In this document: positions 57,426 to 64,000 of the stretch, in pieces
How the letters are laid out: each line of letters opens with the position of its first letter
Numbering within the stretch: the stretch's first letter is position 1
Assembly (NCBI RefSeq): GCF_900108245.1
Contig: NZ_FNUY01000005.1
Span: 62,001-126,000 of the forward strand
Reading direction: 5' to 3'
Source: Allobosea lathyri
GTDB taxonomy: Bacteria; Pseudomonadota; Alphaproteobacteria; Rhizobiales; Beijerinckiaceae
DNA length: 64,000 nt
The notes under the pieces: generated by a model
Database searches by the model: none
Told to the model about the DNA's origin: nothing
The model's input: only the letters and a program-made list of their open reading frames with translations
Translations under genes and position numbers: made by a program

Positions 57426-57447
57426 TTGCCAGACTCCTTTCACTGAA

Positions 57448-57549
57448 CGTCATGGCCGGGCTTGACCCGGCCATCTCGTTCAGGAAAGGCGTCCCGAACG
57501 AACATTCTCGTTCTTCTGCAGGAGATGGCCGGGCAAGGCCCGACCACGA
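57448..57549. repeat. Intergenic palindromic element K (GTCATGGCCGGG family)
   Basis: Starts CGTCATGGCCGGGCTTGACC and ends GGCCGGGCAAGGCCCGACCACGA; contains GGCCATCTCGTTCAGGA / GAACATTCTCGTTC / GCAGGAGATGGCC. It fills most of the 154-bp gap between dnaK and dnaJ. Confidence 0.75.
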
Positions 57550-57579
57550 TCCAAGGAAGAGCGAAGGGGCCGCCGTTTG

Positions 57580-58722
57580 ATGTCCAAGCGCGATTACTAC
57601 GAAATCCTGATGGTCACGAAGACCGCGAGCGAGGCGGAGCTGAAAAGCGCCTTCCGCAAGCTCGCCATGGGCTGCCATCCCGACCGCCACCCCGGCGACA
57701 AGGGGGCCGAAGCCAAGTTCAAGGAATTGAACGAGGCCTATCAGGTGCTCTCCGACGAGCAGAAGCGCGCGGCCTATGACCGTTTCGGCCATCAGGCTTT
57801 CGAGAATGGCGGCGGTGGCGGCGGCAACCCCGATTTCTCCGACTTCATGTCGGACATCTTCGATTCATTCTTCGGCGATGCGCGCGGCGGGCGTGCCGGT
57901 GGCGGAGCGCGCGCTGCCAATGGCCGCGAGCGCGGCGCCGATCTGCGCTACAATCTCGAGATCGGGCTCGAGGACGCGTTTACCGGCAAGAACGCCTCGA
58001 TCCGCGTGCCGACCTCGATCGCCTGCGAATCCTGCGCCGGCACGGGCGCCAAGCCCGGCTCGAAATCGCGGGGATGCCCGACCTGCGGCGGCCATGGCCG
58101 GGTGCGGGCCAATCAGGGGTTCTTCTCGGTCGAGCGGACATGCCCGACCTGCGCAGGCCGCGGCGAGATCATCGACGACCCCTGCAAGAACTGCCAGGGC
58201 GCGGGCCGCGTCACGCGCGAGCGCTCGCTCTCGGTCAATATCCCGGCGGGTGTCGAGGATGGCACGCGCATCAGGCTTGCCGGCGAAGGCGAGGCCGGGC
58301 TGCGCGGCGGCCCGGCTGGCGACCTCTACATTTTCCTCTCGATCAAGCCGCACGCGATCTTCCAGCGCGACGGGGCCGATCTGTTCTGCCGCGTGCCGCT
58401 GGGCCTGACCTCGGCGGCGCTGGGCGGCGAGATCGAAGTGCCGACGCTGTCCGGCGAGCAGGCCCGCGTGAAAATCCCCGAGGGGACGCAGACCGGCAAG
58501 CAGTTCCGCCTCAAGGGCAAGGGCATGAGCGTATTGCGCTCGCGCGAAACCGGCGATCTGTACATCCAGGTTCTGGTCGAAACGCCGCAGAAGCTCACCG
58601 CGCGCCAGCGCGAGTTGCTGCTGGAATTCGAGCGCGAAAGCTCCGGCGCGACGCATCCCGAAGCCGCCGGCTTTTTCGGCCGGGTCAAGGAGTTCCTCGG
58701 CGGGCTCGGCGGAACGGCCTGA
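57580..58722 (+). CDS. dnaJ: Chaperone protein DnaJ
   Basis: 380-residue type-I J-protein, co-chaperone stimulating DnaK ATPase. J domain at residues about 4-70 with HPDRHPG; Gly/Phe-rich linker with [13 protein letters not shown]; zinc domain with four C-x2-C-x-G-x-G repeats ([32 protein letters not shown]); C-terminal substrate domains. The ATG at 57580 follows a TTG at 57577 and is preferred. Confidence 0.97.
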   Translation: MSKRDYYEILMVTKTASEAELKSAFRKLAMGCHPDRHPGDKGAEAKFKELNEAYQVLSDEQKRAAYDRFGHQAFENGGGGGGNPDFSDFMSDIFDSFFGDARGGRAGGGARAANGRERGADLRYNLEIGLEDAFTGKNASIRVPTSIACESCAGTGAKPGSKSRGCPTCGGHGRVRANQGFFSVERTCPTCAGRGEIIDDPCKNCQGAGRVTRERSLSVNIPAGVEDGTRIRLAGEGEAGLRGGPAGDLYIFLSIKPHAIFQRDGADLFCRVPLGLTSAALGGEIEVPTLSGEQARVKIPEGTQTGKQFRLKGKGMSVLRSRETGDLYIQVLVETPQKLTARQRELLLEFERESSGATHPEAAGFFGRVKEFLGGLGGTA

Positions 58723-58741
58723 TTTCCCGCGCACCCTGGCA

Positions 58742-58855
58742 CGTCATCCCGGGCGTAGCGAAGCGGAGACCCGGGATCCATTCCTGAAGCTTCCATGCCA
58801 GCGTTCCGGCATAGATCCCGGATCGGCGCGGCGTCGCCGCTTGTCCGGGATGACG
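58742..58855. repeat. Intergenic palindromic element H (GTCATCCCGG family)
   Basis: Starts CGTCATCCCGGGCGTAGCG and ends TTGTCCGGGATGACG; inner arms GACCCGGGATCCAT and ATAGATCCCGGATC. Between the convergent dnaJ and csbD genes. Confidence 0.9.
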
Positions 58856-58872
58856 TAGAGGCTGTGCGCCAA

Positions 58873-58906
58873 TAAAAAAGCGGGCCGCCTTTCGGCAGCC
58901 CGCTCT
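58873..58906 (-). terminator. Terminator of csbD
   Basis: On the minus strand AGCGGGCTGCC-GAAA-GGCGGCCCGCT forms an 11-bp stem (one G-T pair) with a GAAA tetraloop, followed by TTTTTTATT, about 25 nt after the csbD stop. Confidence 0.9.
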
Positions 58907-58927
58907 TTGATCGGGGTCTGATAGTAA

Positions 58928-59119
58928 TCAGGCCTTGTCGATCACCTTCTTTACAGCATCCTTGCCCTTGCCGAGCGCCTGCTGGGCTTCGCCCTTGCGC
59001 TCCTGAGCGATGCCCTCGGCCTGCAGGCCGGGCTTGTCCATAGCTTTGCCGGCCGCCTGCTTGACGTTACCCGCAGCTTCGTTGGCCATGCCCTTGATCT
59101 TGTCAGCAGTGCTGCCCAT
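58928..59119 (-). CDS. CsbD family stress protein
   Basis: 63-residue very hydrophilic protein of the CsbD family (PF05532): STADKIKGMANEAAGNVKQAAGKAMD followed by LQAEGIAQERKGEAQQALGKGKD, i.e. the typical Gly/Ala/Lys repeats. Members are induced by general stress in many bacteria; molecular role unknown. AAGGAT precedes the ATG. It is a single-gene unit with its own terminator. Confidence 0.92.
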   Translation of the reverse strand: MGSTADKIKGMANEAAGNVKQAAGKAMDKPGLQAEGIAQERKGEAQQALGKGKDAVKKVIDKA

Positions 59120-59226
59120 GACTTTGATCCTTCTCGTGAATTTCTTGCCGCCCGTGCGGCTTGCGACGAAGAAACCAGCGGGCGCGAAGAAGGTTCCCGG
59201 AAAACTCCGATGCTTCGGCCAGCCGC

Positions 59227-60063
59227 TTACTCGGCGGCGGCAGTCTGCGCCGCGAGCGCCCGCAAGGCCTCGGCGGTTGCCGCATCGGCTGGGAAGAAGG
59301 TTTCCAGCGCCAGTTCCGACAAGGTGATGTCGACCGGCGTGCCGAACACCGTCGTGGTGGAGATCAGCGAGAGCACGCTGTCACCGACCCTGAGCTGCAT
59401 GGGCACGACGATGGCGGCTTCGATCTCGGCCTCATGACCCTTGCGCGGCGCCTCCGCTGGGGCGGGGTAGCCGAGCAGCTCCGTCAGGAGATCGACGAGG
59501 ATCGGGTCCGCCGTCGCCCTGATCTGCTGGCGCAGACGCGCGATGAGATGGGCCCGCCACTCGCCGAGATTGACGATGAAGGGGGCAAGGCCATCCGGAT
59601 GCAGCGACAACCGCAGCACATTGACGGGCGGGCGAAGCAACTCGGCCTCAGCGACCATGCCGAGGAGTCCTGAGACCGCACCATTGGCGGCGAGCAGGGT
59701 CCAATGGCGGTCGACCGCGAGCGCCGGATAGGGCTCATGGCCCTTCAGCACGAGGTCGATCGCGGATTTGGCGGCTCGCAGGCCGGGGTCTTCCAGCGAG
59801 CGCTCCAGATAGACCGGTGCATAGCCGGCGGCGTTGAGCAGCGCGTTGCGCTCGCGCAGGGGCACGCCGAGATGTTCGGCCAGCAGCAGGACCATGTCGC
59901 GGCTGGGCTGCGAGCGGCCGCTTTCGACGAAGCTGAGATGCTTCTGCGAAATCTCGGCTTCGAGCGCGAGATCGAGCTGGCTGAACCGGCGCAACTGACG
60001 CCAGTCGCGGAGCAAATGGCCAATGCTGGGCTGATGATGCGTATTCAGCTGATGTGTGTTCAT
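59227..60063 (-). CDS. XRE-family regulator with MmyB-like ligand-binding domain
   Basis: 278-residue regulator. N-terminal HTH_3/XRE: LLRDWRQLRRFSQLDLALEAEISQKHLSFVESGRSQPS (residues about 17-54). C-terminal MmyB-like PAS-type domain (PF17765): YPALAVDRHWTLLAANGAVSGLLG, VNVLRLSLHPDGLAPFIVNLGEWR. Such regulators in actinobacteria and proteobacteria often control an adjacent divergent gene and may bind fatty acids. Here the divergent gene encodes a small membrane protein, 134 nt away. Confidence 0.9.
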   Translation of the reverse strand: MNTHQLNTHHQPSIGHLLRDWRQLRRFSQLDLALEAEISQKHLSFVESGRSQPSRDMVLLLAEHLGVPLRERNALLNAAGYAPVYLERSLEDPGLRAAKSAIDLVLKGHEPYPALAVDRHWTLLAANGAVSGLLGMVAEAELLRPPVNVLRLSLHPDGLAPFIVNLGEWRAHLIARLRQQIRATADPILVDLLTELLGYPAPAEAPRKGHEAEIEAAIVVPMQLRVGDSVLSLISTTTVFGTPVDITLSELALETFFPADAATAEALRALAAQTAAAE

Positions 60064-60197
60064 GGAAGTGAACCTAATCGGCGCAGAGGCCGGCTTTCAA
60101 TTACCTCCCGCTTAATCGACCGGCCGACGCGATGCCGTCAGCATGGCCTCCATCGAAACCGGCCCGACGAGAACGGGTCGCAGCCAAGGAGACCGCC

Positions 60198-60638
60198 ATG
60201 CCCATGATCCAGTCGCCCTCCATGATCCAGCCGTCCCGTTTCCTGCGCAATGCCCTTCTCCTCGACGCCATCGCCTGTGCTGCGACCGGCCTTCTGCTTG
60301 CCATGGCGGCCGGTCCCCTCGCGGGCCCGCTTGGCTTCCCGGCCGCCTTCCTGCGCGGAGCGGGCCTCGTTTTGCTGCCCTGCGCTGCGCTGCTGGCCTG
60401 GTTCTCCAGCCGCGAGACCCTAGCCCGTCTGGCCATCGTCGCAGTGATCGGCGTCAACGTCCTCTGGATCGCCGAGAGCATCGCGATCCTGCTCATGGGC
60501 TGGTTTGGGCCGACGGGCCTCGGCATCGCTTTCGTCCTGGCACAGGCAGCGGCCGTCGCGCTGGTCACCGAGCTCGAAATCGTCGGCCTGAAGCGGTCGG
60601 GCTCCGACAATCGCGCAGAAGCAGTCGCAGCACGGTGA
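60198..60638 (+). CDS. Small polytopic membrane protein
   Basis: 146-residue protein with four predicted membrane helices (about residues 17-40, 45-68, 76-97, 103-128). No family firmly recognised; the size and topology resemble DoxX/DUF-type small inner-membrane proteins. AAGGAG lies 6 nt before the ATG at 60198; the frame is open upstream to 60132. Divergent from the MmyB-type regulator, which may control it. Confidence 0.75.
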   Translation: MPMIQSPSMIQPSRFLRNALLLDAIACAATGLLLAMAAGPLAGPLGFPAAFLRGAGLVLLPCAALLAWFSSRETLARLAIVAVIGVNVLWIAESIAILLMGWFGPTGLGIAFVLAQAAAVALVTELEIVGLKRSGSDNRAEAVAAR

Positions 60639-60664
60639 CTGCCGCTCGACGAGCATAACAGGAA

Positions 60665-60692
60665 ACGGAGCGCCGGCCTGCCGGCGCTCCGT
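60665..60692. terminator. 12-bp perfect inverted repeat downstream of the membrane protein
   Basis: ACGGAGCGCCGG and CCGGCGCTCCGT form a 12-bp stem around CCTG, 27 nt after the stop. There is no T-run, so termination would need a non-canonical mode; otherwise a strong 3' hairpin. Confidence 0.5.
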
Positions 60693-60762
60693 CACGCAAC
60701 TGTCGCATGGGCTCACTAGCCGAAAGGTCCACTCATACCTCCCGGCAGAGCAGGATCGCCCC

Positions 60763-62964
60763 ATGCGCCAAACCCTCGTTCTCGCAACACTCGGCTTCAC
60801 GCTGATGAGCGGCACGGCCTTTGCCGAACCCATGTTCAACCGCGTGGCGACCTTCTCCGTGCCGCTCAACCTGCCAGCAGATCGCGACGCGTCCAAGAAG
60901 ACCGTTGCTGAGATCATCGCCGCCAACGACGCCGGCACGCTGCTGGCCTATACCGATGGCGAGCAGCAAGCGGTCGGGCTGGTCGACATCACGACGGCCA
61001 ATGCACCCAGGCCCGCCGGCTTCATCCCTGTGGGCGGCGAGACGACCTCGATCGTCATTCTCGGCGACAAGGCCTTTGCGGCAGTCGTCACCTCCGGCGA
61101 CAATTTCAAGGAGCCGGCCGGGCATCTCGCCACCATCGACCTCAAGACCAAAGCGGTCGTGGCGACCTGCGATCTCGGCGGCCAGCCCGATTCGATCACG
61201 CTCAGCAAGGACAAGAGCAAGCTCGTCATCGTCATCGAGAACGAGCGCGACGAAAAGCTGAACAAGGGCGCGCTGCCGCAGCTGCCGGCCGGCAACCTCA
61301 CCCTGATCGGCGTCAAGGATGGCGCAGCCGACTGCGCCTCGCGCCAGGTCGTCGACCTCACCGGCATCGCCGCCGTCGAGCCGACCGACCCCGAGCCGGA
61401 GTTCGTCGACGTCAACCAGGACGGGCTCGCGGTTGTGACGCTGCAGGAGAACAATCACCTCGCCATCGTCGACACCAAGACGGGCAAGCTCGTCACGCAT
61501 TTCTCGGCCGGCACGGTCGACCTCAAGGGCATCGACAAGACCCGCGACGGCCAGATCAAGGCCACGGAGGAGCTGAAAGGCGTGGCGCGCGAGCCCGACG
61601 CGGTGCGCTGGCTCGACCATGACCGCTTCGTCACCGCCAATGAGGGCGATTGGAAGGGCGGCTCGCGCGGCTTCACCATCTTCCGCAAGGACGGCACGAT
61701 CGAGTTCGACTCCGCGGCCAGCGTCGACCATATCGCGATGCGCCACGGGCATTATCCGGAGAGGCGCTCGGCCGCGAAGGGCAGCGAGCCCGAGGGGATC
61801 GAGGTCGCGACCTATGGCAACGACAAACTGATCTTCGTCGGGCTGGAGCGCGCCTCGCTGGTGCTGGTCTACAAGGACGAAGGCGCCGGCAAGGCGCCGC
61901 ACTACCTGCAGGCGCTGCCCGGCGGCATCGGCCCCGAGGGTCTGCTGGCGATCCCGCAGCGCAATCTCTTCGTCTCGGCCTCCGAGACCGATGTCGGCGC
62001 CAAGGGCGGCGCCCGTTCGGCGGTGACGATCTATGAGCGCAGCGAAGCGCCGGCCGCCTATCCCAGCATCGTCTCGAGCGATGTCGACGGCGTTCCGCTC
62101 GGCTGGGGCGCGCTGTCGGGCCTCGCCGCCGATCGCGCCGCGCCGGGACGGCTCTTCGCGGTCACCGACAACGCCTATTCGCCCTCGCGCATCCTCGACA
62201 TCGACGCCACCCAGAAGCCGGCCCGGATCATCGGCGCCCTGACCGTGACCAAGGACGGCAAGCCTGCCTCCTATGATCTGGAGGCGATCGCCACGCGGAC
62301 CACGGGCGGCTTCTGGCTCGCCTCGGAAGGCAATCCCGAGGACAAGGACAAGCCGAGCCGCAACATGCTTCTGCGGGCATCCGCGAAAGGCGAGATCGAG
62401 GAGGAGATCCATCTCCCCGAGGAACTGGAAAAGCACGCGGTGCGCTTCGGTTTCGAGGGCGTCGCGGTCACCGGCGAGGGCGCCGACGAGACCGTGTGGC
62501 TCGCCGTCCAGCGCGAGTGGAAGGACGACCCCAAGGGCAAGACCAAGCTCCTGAGCTACAAGCCCGCCACCAAGCAGTGGGGCGTGCTGCACTATCCGCT
62601 GAGCACGCCTTCTAGCGGAGCCTGGATGGGACTGTCGGAGTTGGTCTTCCTGGGCAATGATCGCTTCGCCGTGATCGAGCGCGACAATCTGTTCGGCGCG
62701 AAGGCGGTCAAGACGCTGGCGACCTTCTCGGTCAAGGGCCTGACGCCGGCCGCGATCGGTTCGGCTGCGATCCCGACCGTCGAGAAGACCCTGCTGCGCG
62801 ATCTCACGCCCGATTTGATGAAGCTCGGAGGCTATGGGCTCGACAAGGTCGAAGGCATGGCGCTGGACAAGGCCGGCAACCTCTTCGTGGTCACCGACAA
62901 TGACGGCGTCGACGATTCCTCCGGCGAGACGCAGTTTTTTGCACTCGGCAAGATCGCGAACTGA
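60763..62964 (+). CDS. Exported beta-propeller / phytase-like protein
   Basis: 733-residue secreted protein, signal MRQTLVLATLGFTLMSGTAFAE. The N-terminal about 400 residues form a YncE/choice-of-anchor-I type propeller (PAGFIPVGGETTSIVILGDKAF, QPDSITLSKDKSKLVIVIENERDE, EPEFVDVNQDGLAVVTLQENNHLAIVD). The C-terminal about 300 residues are a phytase-like domain (PF13449): LGWGALSGLAADRAAPGRLFAVTDN, YDLEAIATRTTGGFWLASEGN, GFEGVAVTG, VEGMALDKAGNLFVVTDNDG. It shares the second domain with the gene at 14698. Such proteins are often annotated as esterase-like or alkaline phosphatase-like; activity unproven. Confidence 0.85.
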   Translation: MRQTLVLATLGFTLMSGTAFAEPMFNRVATFSVPLNLPADRDASKKTVAEIIAANDAGTLLAYTDGEQQAVGLVDITTANAPRPAGFIPVGGETTSIVILGDKAFAAVVTSGDNFKEPAGHLATIDLKTKAVVATCDLGGQPDSITLSKDKSKLVIVIENERDEKLNKGALPQLPAGNLTLIGVKDGAADCASRQVVDLTGIAAVEPTDPEPEFVDVNQDGLAVVTLQENNHLAIVDTKTGKLVTHFSAGTVDLKGIDKTRDGQIKATEELKGVAREPDAVRWLDHDRFVTANEGDWKGGSRGFTIFRKDGTIEFDSAASVDHIAMRHGHYPERRSAAKGSEPEGIEVATYGNDKLIFVGLERASLVLVYKDEGAGKAPHYLQALPGGIGPEGLLAIPQRNLFVSASETDVGAKGGARSAVTIYERSEAPAAYPSIVSSDVDGVPLGWGALSGLAADRAAPGRLFAVTDNAYSPSRILDIDATQKPARIIGALTVTKDGKPASYDLEAIATRTTGGFWLASEGNPEDKDKPSRNMLLRASAKGEIEEEIHLPEELEKHAVRFGFEGVAVTGEGADETVWLAVQREWKDDPKGKTKLLSYKPATKQWGVLHYPLSTPSSGAWMGLSELVFLGNDRFAVIERDNLFGAKAVKTLATFSVKGLTPAAIGSAAIPTVEKTLLRDLTPDLMKLGGYGLDKVEGMALDKAGNLFVVTDNDGVDDSSGETQFFALGKIAN

Positions 62965-62988
62965 CGGACCGTCCGGGAGCAGCTCCTC

Positions 62989-63070
62989 CGTCATGCTCGC
63001 CCTTGTGGCGAGCATCCACGAGTTGAACAGAGCGAAGACGTGGCTGGTCGGGACAAGCCCGACCATGACG
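62989..63070. repeat. Intergenic palindromic element J (GGTCGGG family)
   Basis: Starts CGTCATGCTCGCCCTTGTGG and ends GGTCGGGACAAGCCCGACCATGACG, with GCATCCACGAG and GACGTGG arms inside. Same family as element I. Between the convergent propeller protein and MetQ genes. Confidence 0.85.
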
Positions 63071-63104
63071 AGATGGCCTGCCCGCGATAAACAGGCGGCA
63101 CATA

Positions 63105-63135
63105 TTAAAAACCCCGGACGCTTTCGCATCCGGGG
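63105..63135 (-). terminator. Terminator of the MetQ-like gene
   Basis: On the minus strand CCCCGGATGC-GAAA-GCGTCCGGGG (10-bp stem with one G-T pair, GAAA loop) is followed by TTTTTAATA, about 42 nt after the stop. Confidence 0.92.
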
Positions 63136-63176
63136 AGGTGCCTGACTGCGATTGAAGAGTCAGGTGAGGAGAAAGC

Positions 63177-63983
63177 TTACCAGCCGGCGAGCACCGAGCC
63201 CTTGAAGCGCTCGGCGACGAAGGCCTTGATCTCGGGCGTGTGGTAGGTGTCGACCAGCGTCTTGACCCAGGGCTTGTCCTTGTCGACGGCGCGAACCGCG
63301 ATGATGTTGACGTAAGGGCCCTTGGGGTCTTCGCGCAGGATCGCCGAGGTCGGCTCGATCTTGGCATCAACCGCATAGTTGGTGTTGATGGCGGCGGCGG
63401 CGACATCGGCCAGCGAACGCGGCGTCTGGGCTGCCTCGATCTCGATGACCTTCAGCTTCTTCGGGTTGCTGACGATGTCGGCCGGGCTCGGCTTGAAGCC
63501 GACGCCGTCCTTGAGCTTGATCACGCCCTTGTCCTGGAGCAGCAGCAGCGAGCGGCCGCCATTGGTCGGGTCGTTCTGGATCGCAATGGTCGCGCCATCG
63601 GGCACCTGCGCCCAATCCTTGTACTTGGCCGAGTAGATGCCGAGCGGGAAGTTTACGGTAAGCCCGGCGCTGACCAGCTTGAAGCCGCGATCCTTCACCT
63701 GATTGTCGAGATAGGGCTGGTTCTGGAAGGAATTGGCTTCCAGCTCGCCAGCGTCGAGCGCCTGATTGGGCACGACATAGTCGGAGAATTCGATGATCTT
63801 GAGGTCGATGCCCTGCTTGGCCAGCAGCGGCTTCACCTTCTCGAGGATCTCGGCATGGGGGCCGGGCGAGACGCCGATGCGGACGACCTGGGTGGTCTGC
63901 GCCAGAGCGGGGGCGGCGAGACCGAAAGCGAGAGCGGCTGTCGCGGCAAGCGCGGCGCGGCGGGTAAGCTTGGAGGGTGTCAT
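63177..63983 (-). CDS. metQ: MetQ/NlpA family ABC transporter substrate-binding protein
   Basis: 268-residue methionine-type binding protein. Body motifs: VVRIGVSPGPHAEILEKVKPLLA, IIEFSDYVVPNQALDAGELEANSFQNQPYLDNQ, GLTVNFPLGIYSAKYK, IAIQNDPTNGGRSLLLLQ. The signal MTPSKLTRRAALAATAALAFGLAAPALAQ ends in A-L-A-Q with no lipobox cysteine, so it should be a soluble periplasmic protein, unlike lipoprotein MetQ of E. coli. The twin Arg (TRRAAL) may direct Tat export. MetN and MetI are usually upstream, i.e. right of the window edge. Confidence 0.9.
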   Translation of the reverse strand: MTPSKLTRRAALAATAALAFGLAAPALAQTTQVVRIGVSPGPHAEILEKVKPLLAKQGIDLKIIEFSDYVVPNQALDAGELEANSFQNQPYLDNQVKDRGFKLVSAGLTVNFPLGIYSAKYKDWAQVPDGATIAIQNDPTNGGRSLLLLQDKGVIKLKDGVGFKPSPADIVSNPKKLKVIEIEAAQTPRSLADVAAAAINTNYAVDAKIEPTSAILREDPKGPYVNIIAVRAVDKDKPWVKTLVDTYHTPEIKAFVAERFKGSVLAGW

Positions 63984-64000
63984 GGCAGGTTCCTTGGAGT

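Noticed and set aside
60733-63129. 798-codon antisense frame over the propeller/phytase-like gene
   Set aside because: Same shadow effect; the sense strand has a signal peptide, clear domains and a ribosome binding region, the antisense frame has none.

Overview
The window is a GC-rich (roughly two-thirds G+C), densely coded chromosomal segment of an alphaproteobacterium, most probably of the order Hyphomicrobiales (Rhizobiales). The evidence is the gene repertoire (BMP-type nucleoside importer, Ugp and Dpp importers, YraN/RsmI/GshB cluster, MmyB-type XRE regulator, phytase-like secreted proteins), the SPW-repeat and CsbD stress proteins, and the abundance of intergenic palindromes starting GTCAT and ending ATGAC that are typical of this order. 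A Bosea-like relative is my guess; it cannot be proved from the sequence alone. No rRNA, tRNA, CRISPR array, prophage or intact insertion sequence was seen.

Region 1 (1-4548): the C-terminally truncated gene of a lipoprotein PBP activator faces away from rsmI, yraN and gshB; a MoeB/ThiF-type adenylyltransferase is convergent to them. Region 2 (4708-14599): one long plus-strand nucleoside locus that codes for uptake (BMP binding protein, ATPase, two permeases) and salvage (cytidine deaminase, purine nucleoside phosphorylase, DeoC, DeoA), with a metallo-beta-lactamase-fold hydrolase and a GhrA-like 2-hydroxyacid dehydrogenase in the same run. Region 3 (14698-20007): a secreted phytase-like protein, an SPW-repeat membrane protein, and a minus-strand D-xylose-type ABC importer. 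Region 4 (20168-25504): nth, DUF2244 protein, alpha/beta hydrolase, methyltransferase, Ada-like DNA repair protein, fumarylacetoacetase-family enzyme. Region 5 (25701-30831): ugpBAEC importer with a creatininase-family gene embedded between ugpA and ugpE.

Region 6 (31009-34931): thioredoxin-fold protein with DsbD/ScsB, and an SDR. Region 7 (35088-38423): SsuABC/NMT1-like importer divergent from an Lrp/AsnC regulator, with a dyad between them. Region 8 (38554-49208): a divergent catabolic locus. On the minus strand a MarR regulator, peptide-type binding protein, isoaspartyl peptidase, PanE-like reductase and SDR; on the plus strand a second creatininase-family gene, DppB, DppC, a fused DppD-DppF and a polysaccharide-deacetylase-family (PuuE/cyclic imide hydrolase-like) protein. 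Three different amide-hydrolase folds around one importer make this the most interesting metabolic candidate in the window.

Region 9 (49324-54237): a very proline-rich OmpA-family protein, a 66-residue YjfB-like protein, the decayed 5' end of an IS110-family transposase, and thiC under a TPP riboswitch whose expression platform appears to be a hairpin burying the ribosome binding site. Region 10 (54283-64000): a secreted protein of unknown function, dnaK-dnaJ, CsbD, an XRE/MmyB regulator with a divergent membrane protein, a large beta-propeller plus phytase-like protein, and a MetQ-like binding protein.

Across the window 14 intergenic palindromic elements of several families were located. 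Each of the five multi-gene ABC importer operons carries exactly one GTCAT...ATGAC element at an internal gene junction, and another sits between dnaK and dnaJ. Three intergenic short tandem duplications (18-20 bp units) were also found. The only gap over 300 bp without a functional gene is 51771-52374, which holds the IS110 fossil, a palindrome and the TPP riboswitch.
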